DNA from: a virus
Length of the DNA stretch: 61,807 nt
Strand: one strand, 5' to 3'
Virus record (IMG/VR): IMGVR_UViG_3300009093_000525
Span: 1-61,807 of that record
Shown: positions 1-7,860 of the stretch, one piece after another
Layout of the letters: each line of letters starts with the position of its first letter
Position numbering within the stretch: position 1 is the stretch's first letter
Made by a program: the position numbers and the translations under genes
The notes under the pieces: model-generated
What the model was told of the DNA's origin: nothing
The model's database searches: none
What the model saw: the letters and a program-made list of their open reading frames with translations, nothing else

Positions 1-89
1 AGGCTCGCCTATTTTGGTGGTGCGCGGTCATGCCCCCCTTCGTGATCGCGCATGACGCGCCCTCGGGCGCGTTCCTCCCTGAACCTTGG
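1..89. other. Unassigned left edge of window
   Basis: Two + strand frames stay open from the window edge and close at TGA codons (43-45 and 53-55), so the tail of a rightward gene may end here. Fewer than 18 codons are visible and I recognise neither peptide. The following terminator agrees with a rightward gene ending here. Confidence 0.3.
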
Positions 90-122
90 CCGCTCCGCGT
101 GAAAACGCGGGGCGGTTTTTTT
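90..122 (+). terminator. Rho-independent terminator
   Basis: A GC-rich inverted repeat (CCGCTCCGCGT / ACGCGGGGCGG with a GAAA loop) is followed by seven T residues on the + strand. It would stop a transcript entering from the left and separates it from the convergent amidohydrolase gene. Confidence 0.85.
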
Positions 123-137
123 AATCCGGCGGTCATG

Positions 138-998
138 TCACTCGGCGGCCAGCAGATAGCCGCGCGCTTCGTCCTCCAGCGCCGTCGCGATCGCGGCGAT
201 CAGCCGGCGGGCGCGGACGAGACCTTCGGTGGGGGTACGCAGCGCGGCGTCGAGATAGAGGCCGCGATCCAGTTCCAGCTGGAGGGCATGGCGGCCGGCG
301 CGCGGCATGCCGTGGCGATCGAGCGTATGGCCGCCGGCATAAGGATGGTTACGCGCGACGGTGACGCCTTCGCGCTTCGCCGCGTCGATCGCGGCCGCCA
401 CGAAGCGCGATTCGGTGGAGCGGCCATGCCGGTCGCCGATCACCAGGCGTGCCGCGCCCCGGCCGGCGAGCGGCGGCATGGAGTGGCAGTCGATCAGGAT
501 CGCGATCCCGTGAGTCGCGGCGGCCTCGTCCATGGCCTGCCCGATCGCCGCATGATAGGGCCGGTGCACCGCCGCCATCCGCGCCTCGATCTCGTCCGCG
601 CCCAGCGGATGCGCCCAGACCGCGCCGCCGGCCGCGATCCGGCTCGGAATGGCGCCCAGCCCGCCGACGACCTTCGGGGAGGTGAGCCAGGCGCCCGGCG
701 GCGGGCGCTCGCCGAGCAAAACCGGATCGATCTCGCGCTCGTCGCGATTGAGATCGACATAGGCGCGCGCCACCCGCGCCACGATCGCCACCGCGCCCGC
801 CTGGACGGCTTCGGTGACGAGCAGGTCGGCATGGCGGTCCTCGATCGTCTCCAGCGCCGGTTGCGGCAATCGCGCGGCCGCCATCATCGCGGGCGGATAG
901 TGGCGCCCGGCATGCGGCACCGCGATGACGAGCGGCGAACGTGCGCCGGCCTGTCCCAACCTGGCATAGGCGGTCGGTTCCGGTGGATGCGCGGCCAT
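138..998 (-). CDS. N-formylglutamate amidohydrolase family protein
   Basis: This 286-residue protein matches the N-formylglutamate amidohydrolase (FGase, PF05013) family. Members hydrolyse N-formyl-amino acids such as N-formyl-glutamate, and the alphaproteobacterial relatives are probable zinc hydrolases. Visible family features are the N-terminal VPHAGRHYP stretch, VDLNRDEREIDP, LIDCHSMPP with likely metal/catalytic residues, VIGDRHG and the C-terminal QLELDRGLYLD. It lies beside a CpdR-like regulator gene and tRNA-Val, an arrangement common in Sphingomonadales, so it is host DNA outside the prophage. The family call is firm; the substrate is inferred. Confidence 0.9.
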   Translation of the reverse strand: MAAHPPEPTAYARLGQAGARSPLVIAVPHAGRHYPPAMMAAARLPQPALETIEDRHADLLVTEAVQAGAVAIVARVARAYVDLNRDEREIDPVLLGERPPPGAWLTSPKVVGGLGAIPSRIAAGGAVWAHPLGADEIEARMAAVHRPYHAAIGQAMDEAAATHGIAILIDCHSMPPLAGRGAARLVIGDRHGRSTESRFVAAAIDAAKREGVTVARNHPYAGGHTLDRHGMPRAGRHALQLELDRGLYLDAALRTPTEGLVRARRLIAAIATALEDEARGYLLAAE

Positions 999-1128
999 GC
1001 TAATCTGCTAGGGATCAAGTGCGCATCGGGCAAGCGTTCGGCACTCGCCGAATCTTAACGATCGACGCGCAGGAGCGGGGTGACCCGCCAAGGGATCGCA
1101 ATAGCTGGCGGGGGCGTTTGGACGGACG

Positions 1129-1509
1129 ATGATCAGGATTCTGCTGGCCGAGGACGACACTTCGATGCGCGAATATCTGGCGCGCGCGCTGGAGAAGGTC
1201 GGCTATGACGTCACCGCGGTCGATTGCGGCACGGCGGCGTTGCCGCTGCTGGAAAGCGAGCCGTTCGATCTGCTGCTGACCGATATCGTGATGCCCGAGA
1301 TGGACGGCATCGAGCTTGCCCAGCGCGCCGGCCGCATCGCGCCCGACATGCGGGTGATGTTCATCACCGGTTTCGCGGCCGTGGCGCTGAAGGGCGGTAT
1401 CACGCACCCCAATGCCAAGGTCCTCTCCAAGCCTTTCCACCTGCGCGATCTGGTGCTGGAGGTGGATCGCATCTTCGGGCTCGGCAGCATCGCCGAGGGC
1501 GACCTGTAA
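1129..1509 (+). CDS. cpdR: Single-domain response regulator, CpdR-like
   Basis: This 126-residue protein is a bare receiver domain. The acidic pocket (E8, D9, D10), the phospho-acceptor D52 in LLTDIVMPEMDG, T80 and K101 in SKPF are all present, and there is no output domain. That size and the 'MIRILLAEDD...ITGFAAV...SKPFHLRDLV' pattern fit CpdR, which in Caulobacter directs ClpXP-dependent proteolysis and is controlled by the CckA-ChpT phosphorelay. The orthology is from family knowledge and gene neighbourhood (amidohydrolase upstream, tRNA-Val downstream). It belongs to the host and is intact next to the phage attachment site. Confidence 0.88.
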   Translation: MIRILLAEDDTSMREYLARALEKVGYDVTAVDCGTAALPLLESEPFDLLLTDIVMPEMDGIELAQRAGRIAPDMRVMFITGFAAVALKGGITHPNAKVLSKPFHLRDLVLEVDRIFGLGSIAEGDL

Positions 1510-1566
1510 AAAAGACGGGAAAGCCGCTTGCCTTCGCGGAAGCGCGTGGCTAGAGGCACCCCCCAC

Positions 1567-1641
1567 GGGCGTGTAGCTCAGTGGTAGAGCACTGTGTTGA
1601 CATCGCAGGGGTCGCAAGTTCAATCCTTGCCACGCCCACCA
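1567..1641 (+). tRNA. tRNA-Val(GAC)
   Basis: A full cloverleaf can be folded. The acceptor stem is GGGCGTG/CACGCCC with discriminator A and an encoded CCA at 1639-1641. The anticodon stem CTGTG/CGCAG carries loop TTGACAT, so the anticodon is GAC (valine). The T arm is GCAAG-TTCAATC-CTTGC. The prophage used this gene as its attachment site: everything from 1589 to the 3' end lies within the 54-bp repeat, so the functional tRNA is rebuilt at attL. Confidence 0.95.
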
Positions 1642-1642
1642 G
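1589..1642 (+). repeat. attL core (54-bp direct repeat, left copy)
   Basis: This is identical, base for base, to 60177-60230. It covers the anticodon stem-loop, variable loop, T arm, acceptor 3' strand and CCA of tRNA-Val. The sequences diverge immediately outside (A1588 versus G60176; A1643 versus G60231), which sets the limits. Confidence 0.95.
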
Positions 1643-1647
1643 AAAAA

Positions 1648-1680
1648 GGCCGCTATACCGGGAGGTTAGCGGCCTTTTTT
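1648..1680. terminator. Bidirectional terminator between tRNA-Val and integrase
   Basis: The stem GGCCGCTA/TAGCGGCC (1648-1655/1667-1674), extended by ACC/GGT, has five A residues on its left and six T residues on its right. It can therefore terminate both the rightward tRNA transcript and the leftward integrase operon. The integrase stop codon (1679-1681) overlaps the T tract. It lies outside the att core and was brought by the phage. Confidence 0.85.
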
Positions 1681-2953
1681 ATGCCCGCAGCGGAATGATA
1701 TTCGCAATCTCTCCGGTGTCGGTCCGGTGAAATGCGCCGGGGACGTGGGCTTCGATGTCGTCGATCACTGCCTCGATCGCGGTCAAAGCATCCTTCAGAT
1801 AGTCCGGTTTGAACGGGGCGTAGAGTTCGCTGACACTGTCCAGCTTGCGATGCCCGAGCTGCATCTCGATCTGCTCGTCGCCTACACCTCTATCGCGAAG
1901 CATCTGCGCCATGGACCGGCGAATCAGCTTCATGCCCGCCTCACCATCGGCAGGAAGGCCGATCTCCTCCGCCATCGTATCCCAAGCAGATCGCACGCTC
2001 TTGGCATCGACGAACGTGCCAGCATGCGGCTCGCCCCTGACCAACTCAGCAGCCCGGTCAAACCAAGGCGCGACCTGGTAGGGGATACGGACGGTCGCGC
2101 GGTATTTTCGCGTCTGGCGTCGGTCTCGCGGGTTGAGCTTTAGAACACGCCGATCGCTGTTCCACTGGTCCTTCTCGATGGCCAACGACAGGTCGTGCGC
2201 TGCGTCGGGACGGCAAAGGGTGGCGACTGATACGATCAGGAATCGGTGCAGGGCTGCGCGCTTAACCGGATGCGTCGGCGCGGCCGCGTACCGGAACATG
2301 GTCACCAGCTGGTCGAGGTCAGCTCGATGCTGTGGCGTCCGGTTCAATTCCTTGGTTGCGATTGGCTTGAATTGGGCCGGGCGAGAGGTGTCGCCGCGAT
2401 CATGGGCGGCGTTGATAGCCGCTGCGAGCTGGAGGACGCTGTTTTCGACGGTGCTCGCAGTCCGCTTGCCAGCGAGCGGGTTGCCGGCCGAAGAGACTCG
2501 CGGCAGATCACCCAGCCATTTCCGGAAGCCCTTTATCCAGTCTTCATTGACCTGCTCACACCGGATGTTCGGATCGCGAAGTGTTGCGATGTAGCGCACG
2601 ACATGATTGAGGCGCGGGCGCACCGCATCGATCGACGCCAGGTCGTGGTGTGAGGCCAGATAGTCTGATATCGCCTGGGCTACGAGAAAGCCGGTGTTTC
2701 CGGCTCGCCGCTGGCCGCAGGTTGGGCAGATCGCCGCGCCTTCCGTGTTCTGGAGGTAGTGGCGATCGAGGGCCGCCTTTGCGGAGCCGACATCTGCAGA
2801 GCGTGCAGAAGTGCTTCGGATGCGTCTGCGTTCGGGATCGTACCAGAAGATGGCGAGGTAGGGGCTTCGAAGGGAGCCATCGACGTTTCGGTCCCAGTCG
2901 AGCCAGAAATGACCGCGCTGATAGATGCCCTTCGTCTTTGCCCGTCTCGGCAT
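1679..2953 (-). CDS. int: Tyrosine recombinase / phage integrase
   Basis: This 424-residue site-specific recombinase should catalyse integration and, with a directionality factor, excision at tRNA-Val. The N-terminal arm-binding/SAM-like region is followed by a catalytic domain with R248 (LCRPD), a second arginine box at R345 (KLIRRSM), H368 (LGHR) and the nucleophile Y378 (SELYAPF). The usual histidine of the HxxR box is replaced by K342, as can happen in phage members. A CPTC pair at residues 76-79 is an uncommon addition, and with no second cysteine pair nearby it is not a full zinc finger. The gene points at attL and its stop codon lies in the terminator. I assign no excisionase with confidence. 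Confidence 0.95.
   Translation of the reverse strand: MPRRAKTKGIYQRGHFWLDWDRNVDGSLRSPYLAIFWYDPERRRIRSTSARSADVGSAKAALDRHYLQNTEGAAICPTCGQRRAGNTGFLVAQAISDYLASHHDLASIDAVRPRLNHVVRYIATLRDPNIRCEQVNEDWIKGFRKWLGDLPRVSSAGNPLAGKRTASTVENSVLQLAAAINAAHDRGDTSRPAQFKPIATKELNRTPQHRADLDQLVTMFRYAAAPTHPVKRAALHRFLIVSVATLCRPDAAHDLSLAIEKDQWNSDRRVLKLNPRDRRQTRKYRATVRIPYQVAPWFDRAAELVRGEPHAGTFVDAKSVRSAWDTMAEEIGLPADGEAGMKLIRRSMAQMLRDRGVGDEQIEMQLGHRKLDSVSELYAPFKPDYLKDALTAIEAVIDDIEAHVPGAFHRTDTGEIANIIPLRA
1711..1732. repeat. Candidate integrase arm-type site, left
   Basis: This 22-bp segment matches 60070-60091 at 21 of 22 positions in the same orientation. Each copy contains two direct TCCGGTG units 11 bp apart. It lies 68 bp inside the left core, within the 3' end of the integrase gene. 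Position and symmetry fit an integrase arm site in attP; this is inference. Confidence 0.6.
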
Positions 2954-3111
2954 CTCGCCCGTTCCTTCAACACGTCGTCAGCTGCCCGCTGGATCGCCTC
3001 ATAGGCGCCGTGCAGGGCGAATAGGTCAAGATCGTCGGCCTCGAAGCGGGCGCCGCGGCCGACCTCGATGGCGCGCGCCATTCGGCGGGCAAGGTCGACG
3101 ATGTCAGTCAC
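2680..3111 (-). CDS. Small protein gene overlapping the integrase start
   Basis: The gene opens with GTG in a GTGACTGA overlap with the stop of its upstream neighbour. Its first ~60 residues (TDIVDLARRMARAIEVGRG, then LDLFALHGAYEAI) look like a genuine helical protein. The frame then stays open through 274 bp of the integrase N-terminal coding region, where composition becomes poor. Either the C-terminal half is a natural overlap or an older stop was lost by frameshift. It occupies the usual place of an excisionase or int-coupled regulator, but no HTH is evident. Confidence 0.45.
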   Translation of the reverse strand: MTDIVDLARRMARAIEVGRGARFEADDLDLFALHGAYEAIQRAADDVLKERARCRDGQRRRASISAVISGSTGTETSMAPFEAPTSPSSGTIPNADASEALLHALQMSAPQRRPSIATTSRTRKARRSAQPAASGEPETPAFS

Positions 3112-3418
3112 CTCTGGATGCCTCCCGCTTTTCTTCGTTGATCCGGTCAATGACCTCCTCAACCGCGTAGAGGGCATCGAGGCCGCTCTGGATTCTGCTC
3201 AATGATGGGTCGGGCCCGATCCTGCTGCTGACGTCAGCTGCTCGATAGGCAACATCTGCGATACGCTGCAGCCGAGCAACGACCACGTCCTGATCGTCCA
3301 GCTCGCGTTCCAATTCCTCGATGCGATCAACCAGCGCTCGCGTCGTGTCATCGATCCGGCCGGCCGTCTTGAGGTTTGTGATCGCGATCAACGCGCGGTG
3401 CGTGGTGTCGGTGATCAT
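3104..3418 (-). CDS. Hypothetical phage protein, helical
   Basis: This 104-residue protein starts at the ATG that forms an ATGA overlap with the upstream gene's stop; a GGAG...AGGA purine run lies just before it. A charged central helix (ALVDRIEELERELDD) is likely a short coiled coil. It is co-transcribed with int in the leftward operon. I do not recognise a family. Confidence 0.65.
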   Translation of the reverse strand: MITDTTHRALIAITNLKTAGRIDDTTRALVDRIEELERELDDQDVVVARLQRIADVAYRAADVSSRIGPDPSLSRIQSGLDALYAVEEVIDRINEEKREASRGD

Positions 3419-3954
3419 GCTTCCTGCTCCCATCCCATGATGCGGTTGATTTCCGTTTCGTCGAGATGACCTTCCTCAGATCGGCGCCGGACGGCCCGGG
3501 CCATCAGTTCCCAGAAGCGCCAAAAGGCTTCGATCCTACCGGCATTCCGCCCCAAGCGTTTCGCCCGGCGGAAGTGCGCGCGATATGCTCGGCGCATCCG
3601 AGACCCGGCCGGAACGTAACGGCGCCAGTGCGAGCCGCAGATAATCTGATTGTTCGCTAGCCGGATTGTGCCGTCATCAGCTTTGGCGGACGCCGTACGC
3701 GTGCAGCCCTCGATGAGGCACGGATTCCGATCGGCGTGCTTCGCGCATCGAAAGGGGCTCTTGAACCCATTGGCATGGCGAACGACTTCGATCGATCCGC
3801 AGCACGCGCATCCCGGAAGAGGGATAAGGCCCCACATCCCATTGTTGAACGGGGGTGTCTGCATCGCTGCCTCGCCCTGTGCACGCGGAATAGCCGCACA
3901 GGCGTTGTCTGAGCCTCGCAGGTAAAGGCGGACCATGCTGCTATCGCTGATCAT
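3415..3954 (-). CDS. Cys/His-rich phage protein, putative zinc-binding
   Basis: The ATG at 3954 is preceded by GGAGGTG at good spacing; the longer frame begins at TTG 3966. The 179-residue product has CACC, then CAKHADRNPC, EGC and CGSHW motifs, suggesting two structural zinc sites, followed by a strongly basic helix (RRAYRAHFRRAKRLGRN). This fits a nucleic-acid-binding protein, and an HNH-type fold is possible, but no clear catalytic HNH triad is visible. It is the first gene of the leftward run that ends in int. Confidence 0.7.
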   Translation of the reverse strand: MISDSSMVRLYLRGSDNACAAIPRAQGEAAMQTPPFNNGMWGLIPLPGCACCGSIEVVRHANGFKSPFRCAKHADRNPCLIEGCTRTASAKADDGTIRLANNQIICGSHWRRYVPAGSRMRRAYRAHFRRAKRLGRNAGRIEAFWRFWELMARAVRRRSEEGHLDETEINRIMGWEQEA

Positions 3955-4010
3955 GGACACCTCCAAAAGCCTGGAGCGTTTGGGTCCCAGTGATTCATGT
4001 GAGAGGAAGC

Positions 4011-4277
4011 ATGGCTGACGATTTTATTGACTGGGAAATTTCCCTGAGCGCTGGACGCTCGATCCCGGAGTGGATGTGGAAGAATCCTTTCCAGGTCCGC
4101 TTTTTTCGCTCGGCGATTGAGGCCGCGCGTGGGCCGCTCGAAGACGGCACTGGTCTGGAGGCCGCGTTCAACGAGGCTCGGGAAAGGCTCGAGCAAGCTG
4201 CGTCGCGTAAGATCATCGCCATGGAAGGGGAGTTTGAGATCCCCCTCGCCATTACCGGTCCTGACGTAATCGACTGA
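4011..4277 (+). CDS. Hypothetical protein on the opposite strand of the early operon
   Basis: This 88-residue protein is the only rightward gene in the left arm. Its ATG is preceded by GAGAGGAAG at good spacing. The sequence (MADDFIDWEISLSAGRSIPE...) is acidic, soluble and compositionally normal. It sits between two leftward genes and ends two bases before the next gene's stop. No family recognised. Confidence 0.6.
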   Translation: MADDFIDWEISLSAGRSIPEWMWKNPFQVRFFRSAIEAARGPLEDGTGLEAAFNEARERLEQAASRKIIAMEGEFEIPLAITGPDVID

Positions 4278-4279
4278 CA

Positions 4280-4579
4280 TCAGCCCAACCCCGCCTGTTG
4301 CGCCCAGTCCTCGGCCTCGATCGGCGAATGACCGTGCGATGCCTCGAACTTGGCGCAGACGTCGTCCGCGTGGGTTAGCTGCTCGACCATGCGAGGTTCC
4401 GACGGTCCCTTCGTGCATTTGATCGGCTCGCCTGGCACCAGCCAGCGAACGTGGCGGCAGTAACCCATCGGCTGCGCACCGGCGGCGGGGAACTCGTCGT
4501 CCTCCCAATGCCCGCAGTTCCAGCAGCGCCGGTCGCGCGTGCCGATCTCCAGCTGGGTCTTGGGATCGCCGCGCAGCAT
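4280..4579 (-). CDS. Cys-containing hypothetical phage protein
   Basis: This 99-residue protein has a CWNCGHW motif near residue 20, a YCRH pair and a further cysteine near the C-terminus (DDVCAKF), consistent with one zinc or iron site. Its ATG overlaps the upstream stop (TGATG), so translation is likely coupled. Function unknown. Confidence 0.7.
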   Translation of the reverse strand: MLRGDPKTQLEIGTRDRRCWNCGHWEDDEFPAAGAQPMGYCRHVRWLVPGEPIKCTKGPSEPRMVEQLTHADDVCAKFEASHGHSPIEAEDWAQQAGLG

Positions 4580-4878
4580 CAGGCACCTGCCTGCTCACCC
4601 TGGATGCGGTCGGCGGCATCGCCGTACCCCACGCCGCTCAAGGCTTTCGCCACCAGATTCCAGACGTGCTCTTTGAGCCGGGCATGGCCGATCACGCGAC
4701 CTTCGCGCTGGAACGCCGGCGGATGCTTGGCGAACGCCTCTGCCGATCGACCGCGCAACGTCCTCGCACGATAGTCGCCGCGCGTTTCGGTCCCGCCGAT
4801 GTTGTCGATCCACATCTGGGCGAGTTCGGTCTTCTCGCCAGTGCGGGCCGACCAAAGCTCCACGCGGACGACGATCAT
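4579..4878 (-). CDS. Conserved small phage protein
   Basis: This 99-residue protein starts MIVVRVELWSARTGEKTELAQMW. It resembles a small protein recurrent in alphaproteobacterial phages, recognisable by the opening beta strand, the 'RTLRGRS' segment and the 'HVWNLVAKAL' helix. The function is unknown. It overlaps both neighbours by a few bases within the leftward operon. Confidence 0.75.
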   Translation of the reverse strand: MIVVRVELWSARTGEKTELAQMWIDNIGGTETRGDYRARTLRGRSAEAFAKHPPAFQREGRVIGHARLKEHVWNLVAKALSGVGYGDAADRIQGEQAGA

Positions 4879-5144
4879 TGCGCCGCTCCCGACTTCACGC
4901 CGGGGATTTCGCGAGCCATGGCCTCGGCTGCCGTGGACCCGCGAATGACCCTCGGCTTGAACCGTGCCGGCTCATCGGTCAGCCGATCGACATACTCTCC
5001 GACGGCACGCTGAGCCTTGGCGAGCCGATCCCACGCCGCGTCCGCGTTCGCCTGGGCTTCGACCAGCGCACGATAGGCGACGGCATGGGCCGCCTTCGCC
5101 GTGCGGATCGCGGCGAGCATCTCCTGAAACGGCGTCGGGTCCAT
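4875..5144 (-). CDS. Hypothetical alpha-helical protein
   Basis: This 89-residue protein is alanine-rich and predicted helical throughout residues 5-60 (coiled-coil-like, 'AYRALVEAQANADAAWDRLAKAQRAV'-type pattern), with a basic C-terminus. It overlaps the GapR-like gene upstream by one base, indicating coupled translation. Function not recognised. Confidence 0.65.
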   Translation of the reverse strand: MDPTPFQEMLAAIRTAKAAHAVAYRALVEAQANADAAWDRLAKAQRAVGEYVDRLTDEPARFKPRVIRGSTAAEAMAREIPGVKSGAAQ

Positions 5145-5386
5145 CAGCTGAGCCCCAACGCAGCTTTATACGTCTCCAGCAGCGCTTCCGCCTCGTCGCG
5201 GGCGTTCTTCTCCATCTTACGGAGCCGGACGATGGCGCGCATGGTCTTGGGGTCGTAGCCCTGTGACTTGGCCTCCAGGTAAACGTCCTTCACGTCGTCC
5301 TGCATGCCCTTGACCTCTTCCTCAAGGCGCTCGATGCGTTCGATGAAGAGGCGCAGCTGGTCGGCCGCGACGTTGCCGTCTGACAT
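5144..5386 (-). CDS. GapR-like DNA-binding protein (DUF2312), early-operon copy
   Basis: This 80-residue protein matches the DUF2312/GapR family almost end to end: 'VAADQLRLFIERIERLEEE', 'DIKDVYLEAKSQGYD' and 'MRAIVRLRK'-type segments. GapR in Caulobacter forms clamps on overtwisted DNA ahead of forks and stimulates topoisomerases; family knowledge suggests this copy may aid phage replication. It lies immediately upstream of the recombination genes' 3' side in the leftward operon. A second, divergent relative is encoded at 17252-17662. Confidence 0.9.
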   Translation of the reverse strand: MSDGNVAADQLRLFIERIERLEEEVKGMQDDVKDVYLEAKSQGYDPKTMRAIVRLRKMEKNARDEAEALLETYKAALGLS

Positions 5387-5409
5387 AGTCTTCTCCCTGA
5401 TCTCGGGTG

Positions 5410-6513
5410 TTATTCGGCGGCGGTCGCGAGGAACGGATCATCGCTGTTCGCCGGCGTCTGCGGTTCATCGGGCGATGCCGAAGCGAACGGCTCGTCATCG
5501 GTCTCGGTGGCGGCCTTGTCGGCATCGGCGCACATGGTCTCGATCTCCGCCATGATCGGCCGGACGACTGGGCGGGCCGCCTTGCCCTCATCGCTCATCC
5601 ACCAGTCCTTGAAGGTGGCGGTCCCGGCGCGTGCCTTGTCGCGAGCGAGGTCCATCAGCTCCTTCTGCTTCTGCGCGCCGCCCTGACCCTTGGCCCACTC
5701 GGCCATGGCCATGCCCGTCTCCACGGACATGGGCCGGCGCTTGTCGAGCAGGTTCTTGAACTGGTCGGCGACCTTGATCTGGTGGACCGGGCAGCCAGGC
5801 GCGATCGGATCGAGGATGACCATGGTGGTCATCTCGAACATCAGATCGCCGTCGCTCGCAGGATCCCACGGCACGTCCTCGCGCCGCGTCTTGGTCTTGC
5901 GGGCGTTCTTCGCCTTCTCGCCGAAGCCTGACTGCATCACGGGCTTGGCGCGGGTGCAGATGATCACGTTCGTCTTGGCGCGGACGATCCGGTCGATCAG
6001 GCGCCGGTACCGCGGCTTCACCTCGGCCCATGCGAGCTGGCTGTATTTCCCCGGATCGACGGGCGACGAGTTATTGTAGCGCTGGTTGCGCGCCTCGGCC
6101 TCGCGGACCAGGCGGTCCAACACCTGGGCGTGAAGGTCGAGGACGCCGCCGACCCCTTCCCATGCATGGGAGAAACTGTCGATCACGAGGACCGGGAGGC
6201 CGGCCGCCTCTGCGGCGTCGATAACCTCAATCCAGCGCTCCGGGCCGAAGCCAACCATTTCGCCCGCATCGTTGATGGCGGTGAAGTCGAAGTGCGCCAT
6301 CTCCGGGAAGGCGGCCTTGTAGTGGAGCGCGCGCTTGTTCTCGGTGTCGACGTAGCCGATCGGCGCGCCGGCCTTGCCCGTCATGACTTGGGCGATGCCG
6401 CGGGCCATCAGCAGGGCGGTGAAGGTCTTTCCAGTGCCACTTCCGCCCGAAAGGCCGATGGCGAGGTTCAACGGGTCGTTGATCTCGGTGACGGGGATGA
6501 ACCGAATTCCCAT
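5410..6513 (-). CDS. AAA-family ATPase, Sak4/RecA-like phage recombination protein
   Basis: This 367-residue ATPase has a Walker A GGSGTGKT at residues 23-30 and a Walker B LPVLVID ending at D112. The layout is that of the RecA-like P-loop proteins (Sak4-like) that phages place next to an exonuclease for single-strand annealing or strand exchange. The start is the ATG of a TAATG overlap with the exonuclease stop; the same frame is open further upstream but that part is antisense-like to the exonuclease gene. The last ~40 residues are acidic and low complexity. Role in homologous recombination/replication is inferred from family and context. Confidence 0.85.
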   Translation of the reverse strand: MGIRFIPVTEINDPLNLAIGLSGGSGTGKTFTALLMARGIAQVMTGKAGAPIGYVDTENKRALHYKAAFPEMAHFDFTAINDAGEMVGFGPERWIEVIDAAEAAGLPVLVIDSFSHAWEGVGGVLDLHAQVLDRLVREAEARNQRYNNSSPVDPGKYSQLAWAEVKPRYRRLIDRIVRAKTNVIICTRAKPVMQSGFGEKAKNARKTKTRREDVPWDPASDGDLMFEMTTMVILDPIAPGCPVHQIKVADQFKNLLDKRRPMSVETGMAMAEWAKGQGGAQKQKELMDLARDKARAGTATFKDWWMSDEGKAARPVVRPIMAEIETMCADADKAATETDDEPFASASPDEPQTPANSDDPFLATAAE

Positions 6514-7538
6514 TACATTGCCTCCGCAAGTGAGCGCTCGACCAGCCATGCGGGCGGGTCGACCTCGTGCATTCCGATCGGGTAGCCAGGCCACAGGTTG
6601 GCGGTGACGCACTTGCCCCAGAGTCGACGGGCACGCGCGACGCGGCGCTCGGCCAAATCGTGAAAGGAGCCCGATAGCTTCACCAGCGTGACCTCGTGCG
6701 GCTCGCTTTTCTCCTGAAAGATGAAGACGAAGTCGCGCAGCTCGCCGGTGACGGTGCGCCAGACATCGCGGTAGTGGACCGCCTGGACATCGTACCAGTA
6801 GTTGATGATCGACTTCAGGCAGGCCTCTGGACTGGCGTCCTCGCAGGTCTTGAAGTCGTAAATCGGCGCCGTCGGGTCGACCGGCACGTTGTCGAACATG
6901 GCCCTGCACCAGACGCCATCGATCTCTGCGAAGGCGCACAACTCAGACCGATCCGGGTCGAGAGTGACGCCGTGCTCCGCCAGCCGGGCGTGCGCGACGC
7001 GGCGCATCTGCTCGATCTTGTCGACTTCTTCGTCCTTGAGCGGGACACGACCCTGCTCGCGGCAGCTGGCGATGAAAGCCTTGGCGGCATCCGTGCTCGC
7101 CGCACCATTCTTTGCCAGCACATGCTCCGGGATGGCGACGTAGTCATCGCCGAACCCGAGGACGGCACGGTGAGCGGCGCGGCCGATGTCGAAGGTCTTC
7201 TTGTCGACCGACACATAGTCAGGGTTGAGCCGTCGGCTCGCGCACCAGGCGTGCTTCGGCGACTTGGTCAGCAACAGCTTCGCCAGCGTCGTCGACAGGC
7301 TGGGCTTCGGCGCCGGGTCGGCATGATACTTGGCGCTCGGCAGGCGGGTAATGCCGGTAGTCGGACCGGCAGCCTCGTTGGAGCACTGCTGCCGGTCCTC
7401 CAGGGAGCTATGCTGCGCGCTCGCGCTGCCGTCTACATCGTTGCCTCCTGCGTTGGCGCCGGCGGCGCTGGGGATATCGGAGGGCGCCGACGTCTCTTCG
7501 GCGTCGTCGAAGTTGAGGAAGGGGTCACGGTCCATCAT
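6513..7538 (-). CDS. RecE-like PD-(D/E)XK exonuclease
   Basis: This 341-residue protein has the phage exodeoxyribonuclease VIII-type core after an ~85-residue low-complexity N-terminus. Signature residues are H123 (GRAAHRAVLG), D216, D228-x-K230 (YDFKT) and Q252 (YDVQAVHY), matching the metal-dependent 5'-3' exonuclease fold of RecE/DUF3799 proteins. It would resect phage DNA ends for the adjacent AAA ATPase. The ATG overlaps no upstream gene; the 3' end overlaps the ATPase start. Confidence 0.85.
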   Translation of the reverse strand: MMDRDPFLNFDDAEETSAPSDIPSAAGANAGGNDVDGSASAQHSSLEDRQQCSNEAAGPTTGITRLPSAKYHADPAPKPSLSTTLAKLLLTKSPKHAWCASRRLNPDYVSVDKKTFDIGRAAHRAVLGFGDDYVAIPEHVLAKNGAASTDAAKAFIASCREQGRVPLKDEEVDKIEQMRRVAHARLAEHGVTLDPDRSELCAFAEIDGVWCRAMFDNVPVDPTAPIYDFKTCEDASPEACLKSIINYWYDVQAVHYRDVWRTVTGELRDFVFIFQEKSEPHEVTLVKLSGSFHDLAERRVARARRLWGKCVTANLWPGYPIGMHEVDPPAWLVERSLAEAM

Positions 7539-7552
7539 GGCTCAGGCTCCGA

Positions 7553-7858
7553 TCAGAAGGGCAGGCAGTCGCAGTCGGCCATGACGTGGCAGCAGAACTT
7601 GCAGTTGGCAGGCGGCTGCAGGGCAGCAACGGTTGGCTTGGGCTCCGCGATCGGGCGCTCCTTGCCCACGATCGGCTTCGTCTCGAAATCCGGCTGGTCG
7701 TCGGAGATCGCCGCAACGATGACGGTCGACGGCCCGCGGTTGGTGGTGACGATCACCCGATCGCCGATGTCGAGGGGCTCGCCATCGTGATGATAGGTGT
7801 AGGTGCGCTTGTCGCCCTCGCGGAACTTGCACGCGACGAACTGGCGGGTGCCGGTCAT
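7553..7858 (-). CDS. Small beta-rich protein with C-terminal zinc motif
   Basis: This 101-residue protein starts with a beta-rich domain ('FREGDKRTYTYHHDGEPLDIGDRVIV') typical of a small phage protein family that sits with recombination genes. It ends with CKFCCHVMADCDC, a probable zinc knuckle. The function is unknown; nucleic-acid binding is possible. Confidence 0.7.
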   Translation of the reverse strand: MTGTRQFVACKFREGDKRTYTYHHDGEPLDIGDRVIVTTNRGPSTVIVAAISDDQPDFETKPIVGKERPIAEPKPTVAALQPPANCKFCCHVMADCDCLPF

Positions 7859-7860
7859 GA

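Noticed and set aside
30-1058. A 342-codon rightward frame opposite the amidohydrolase
   Set aside because: The leftward frame carries the whole FGase family pattern; the rightward one is Arg/Gly-rich and motif-free.
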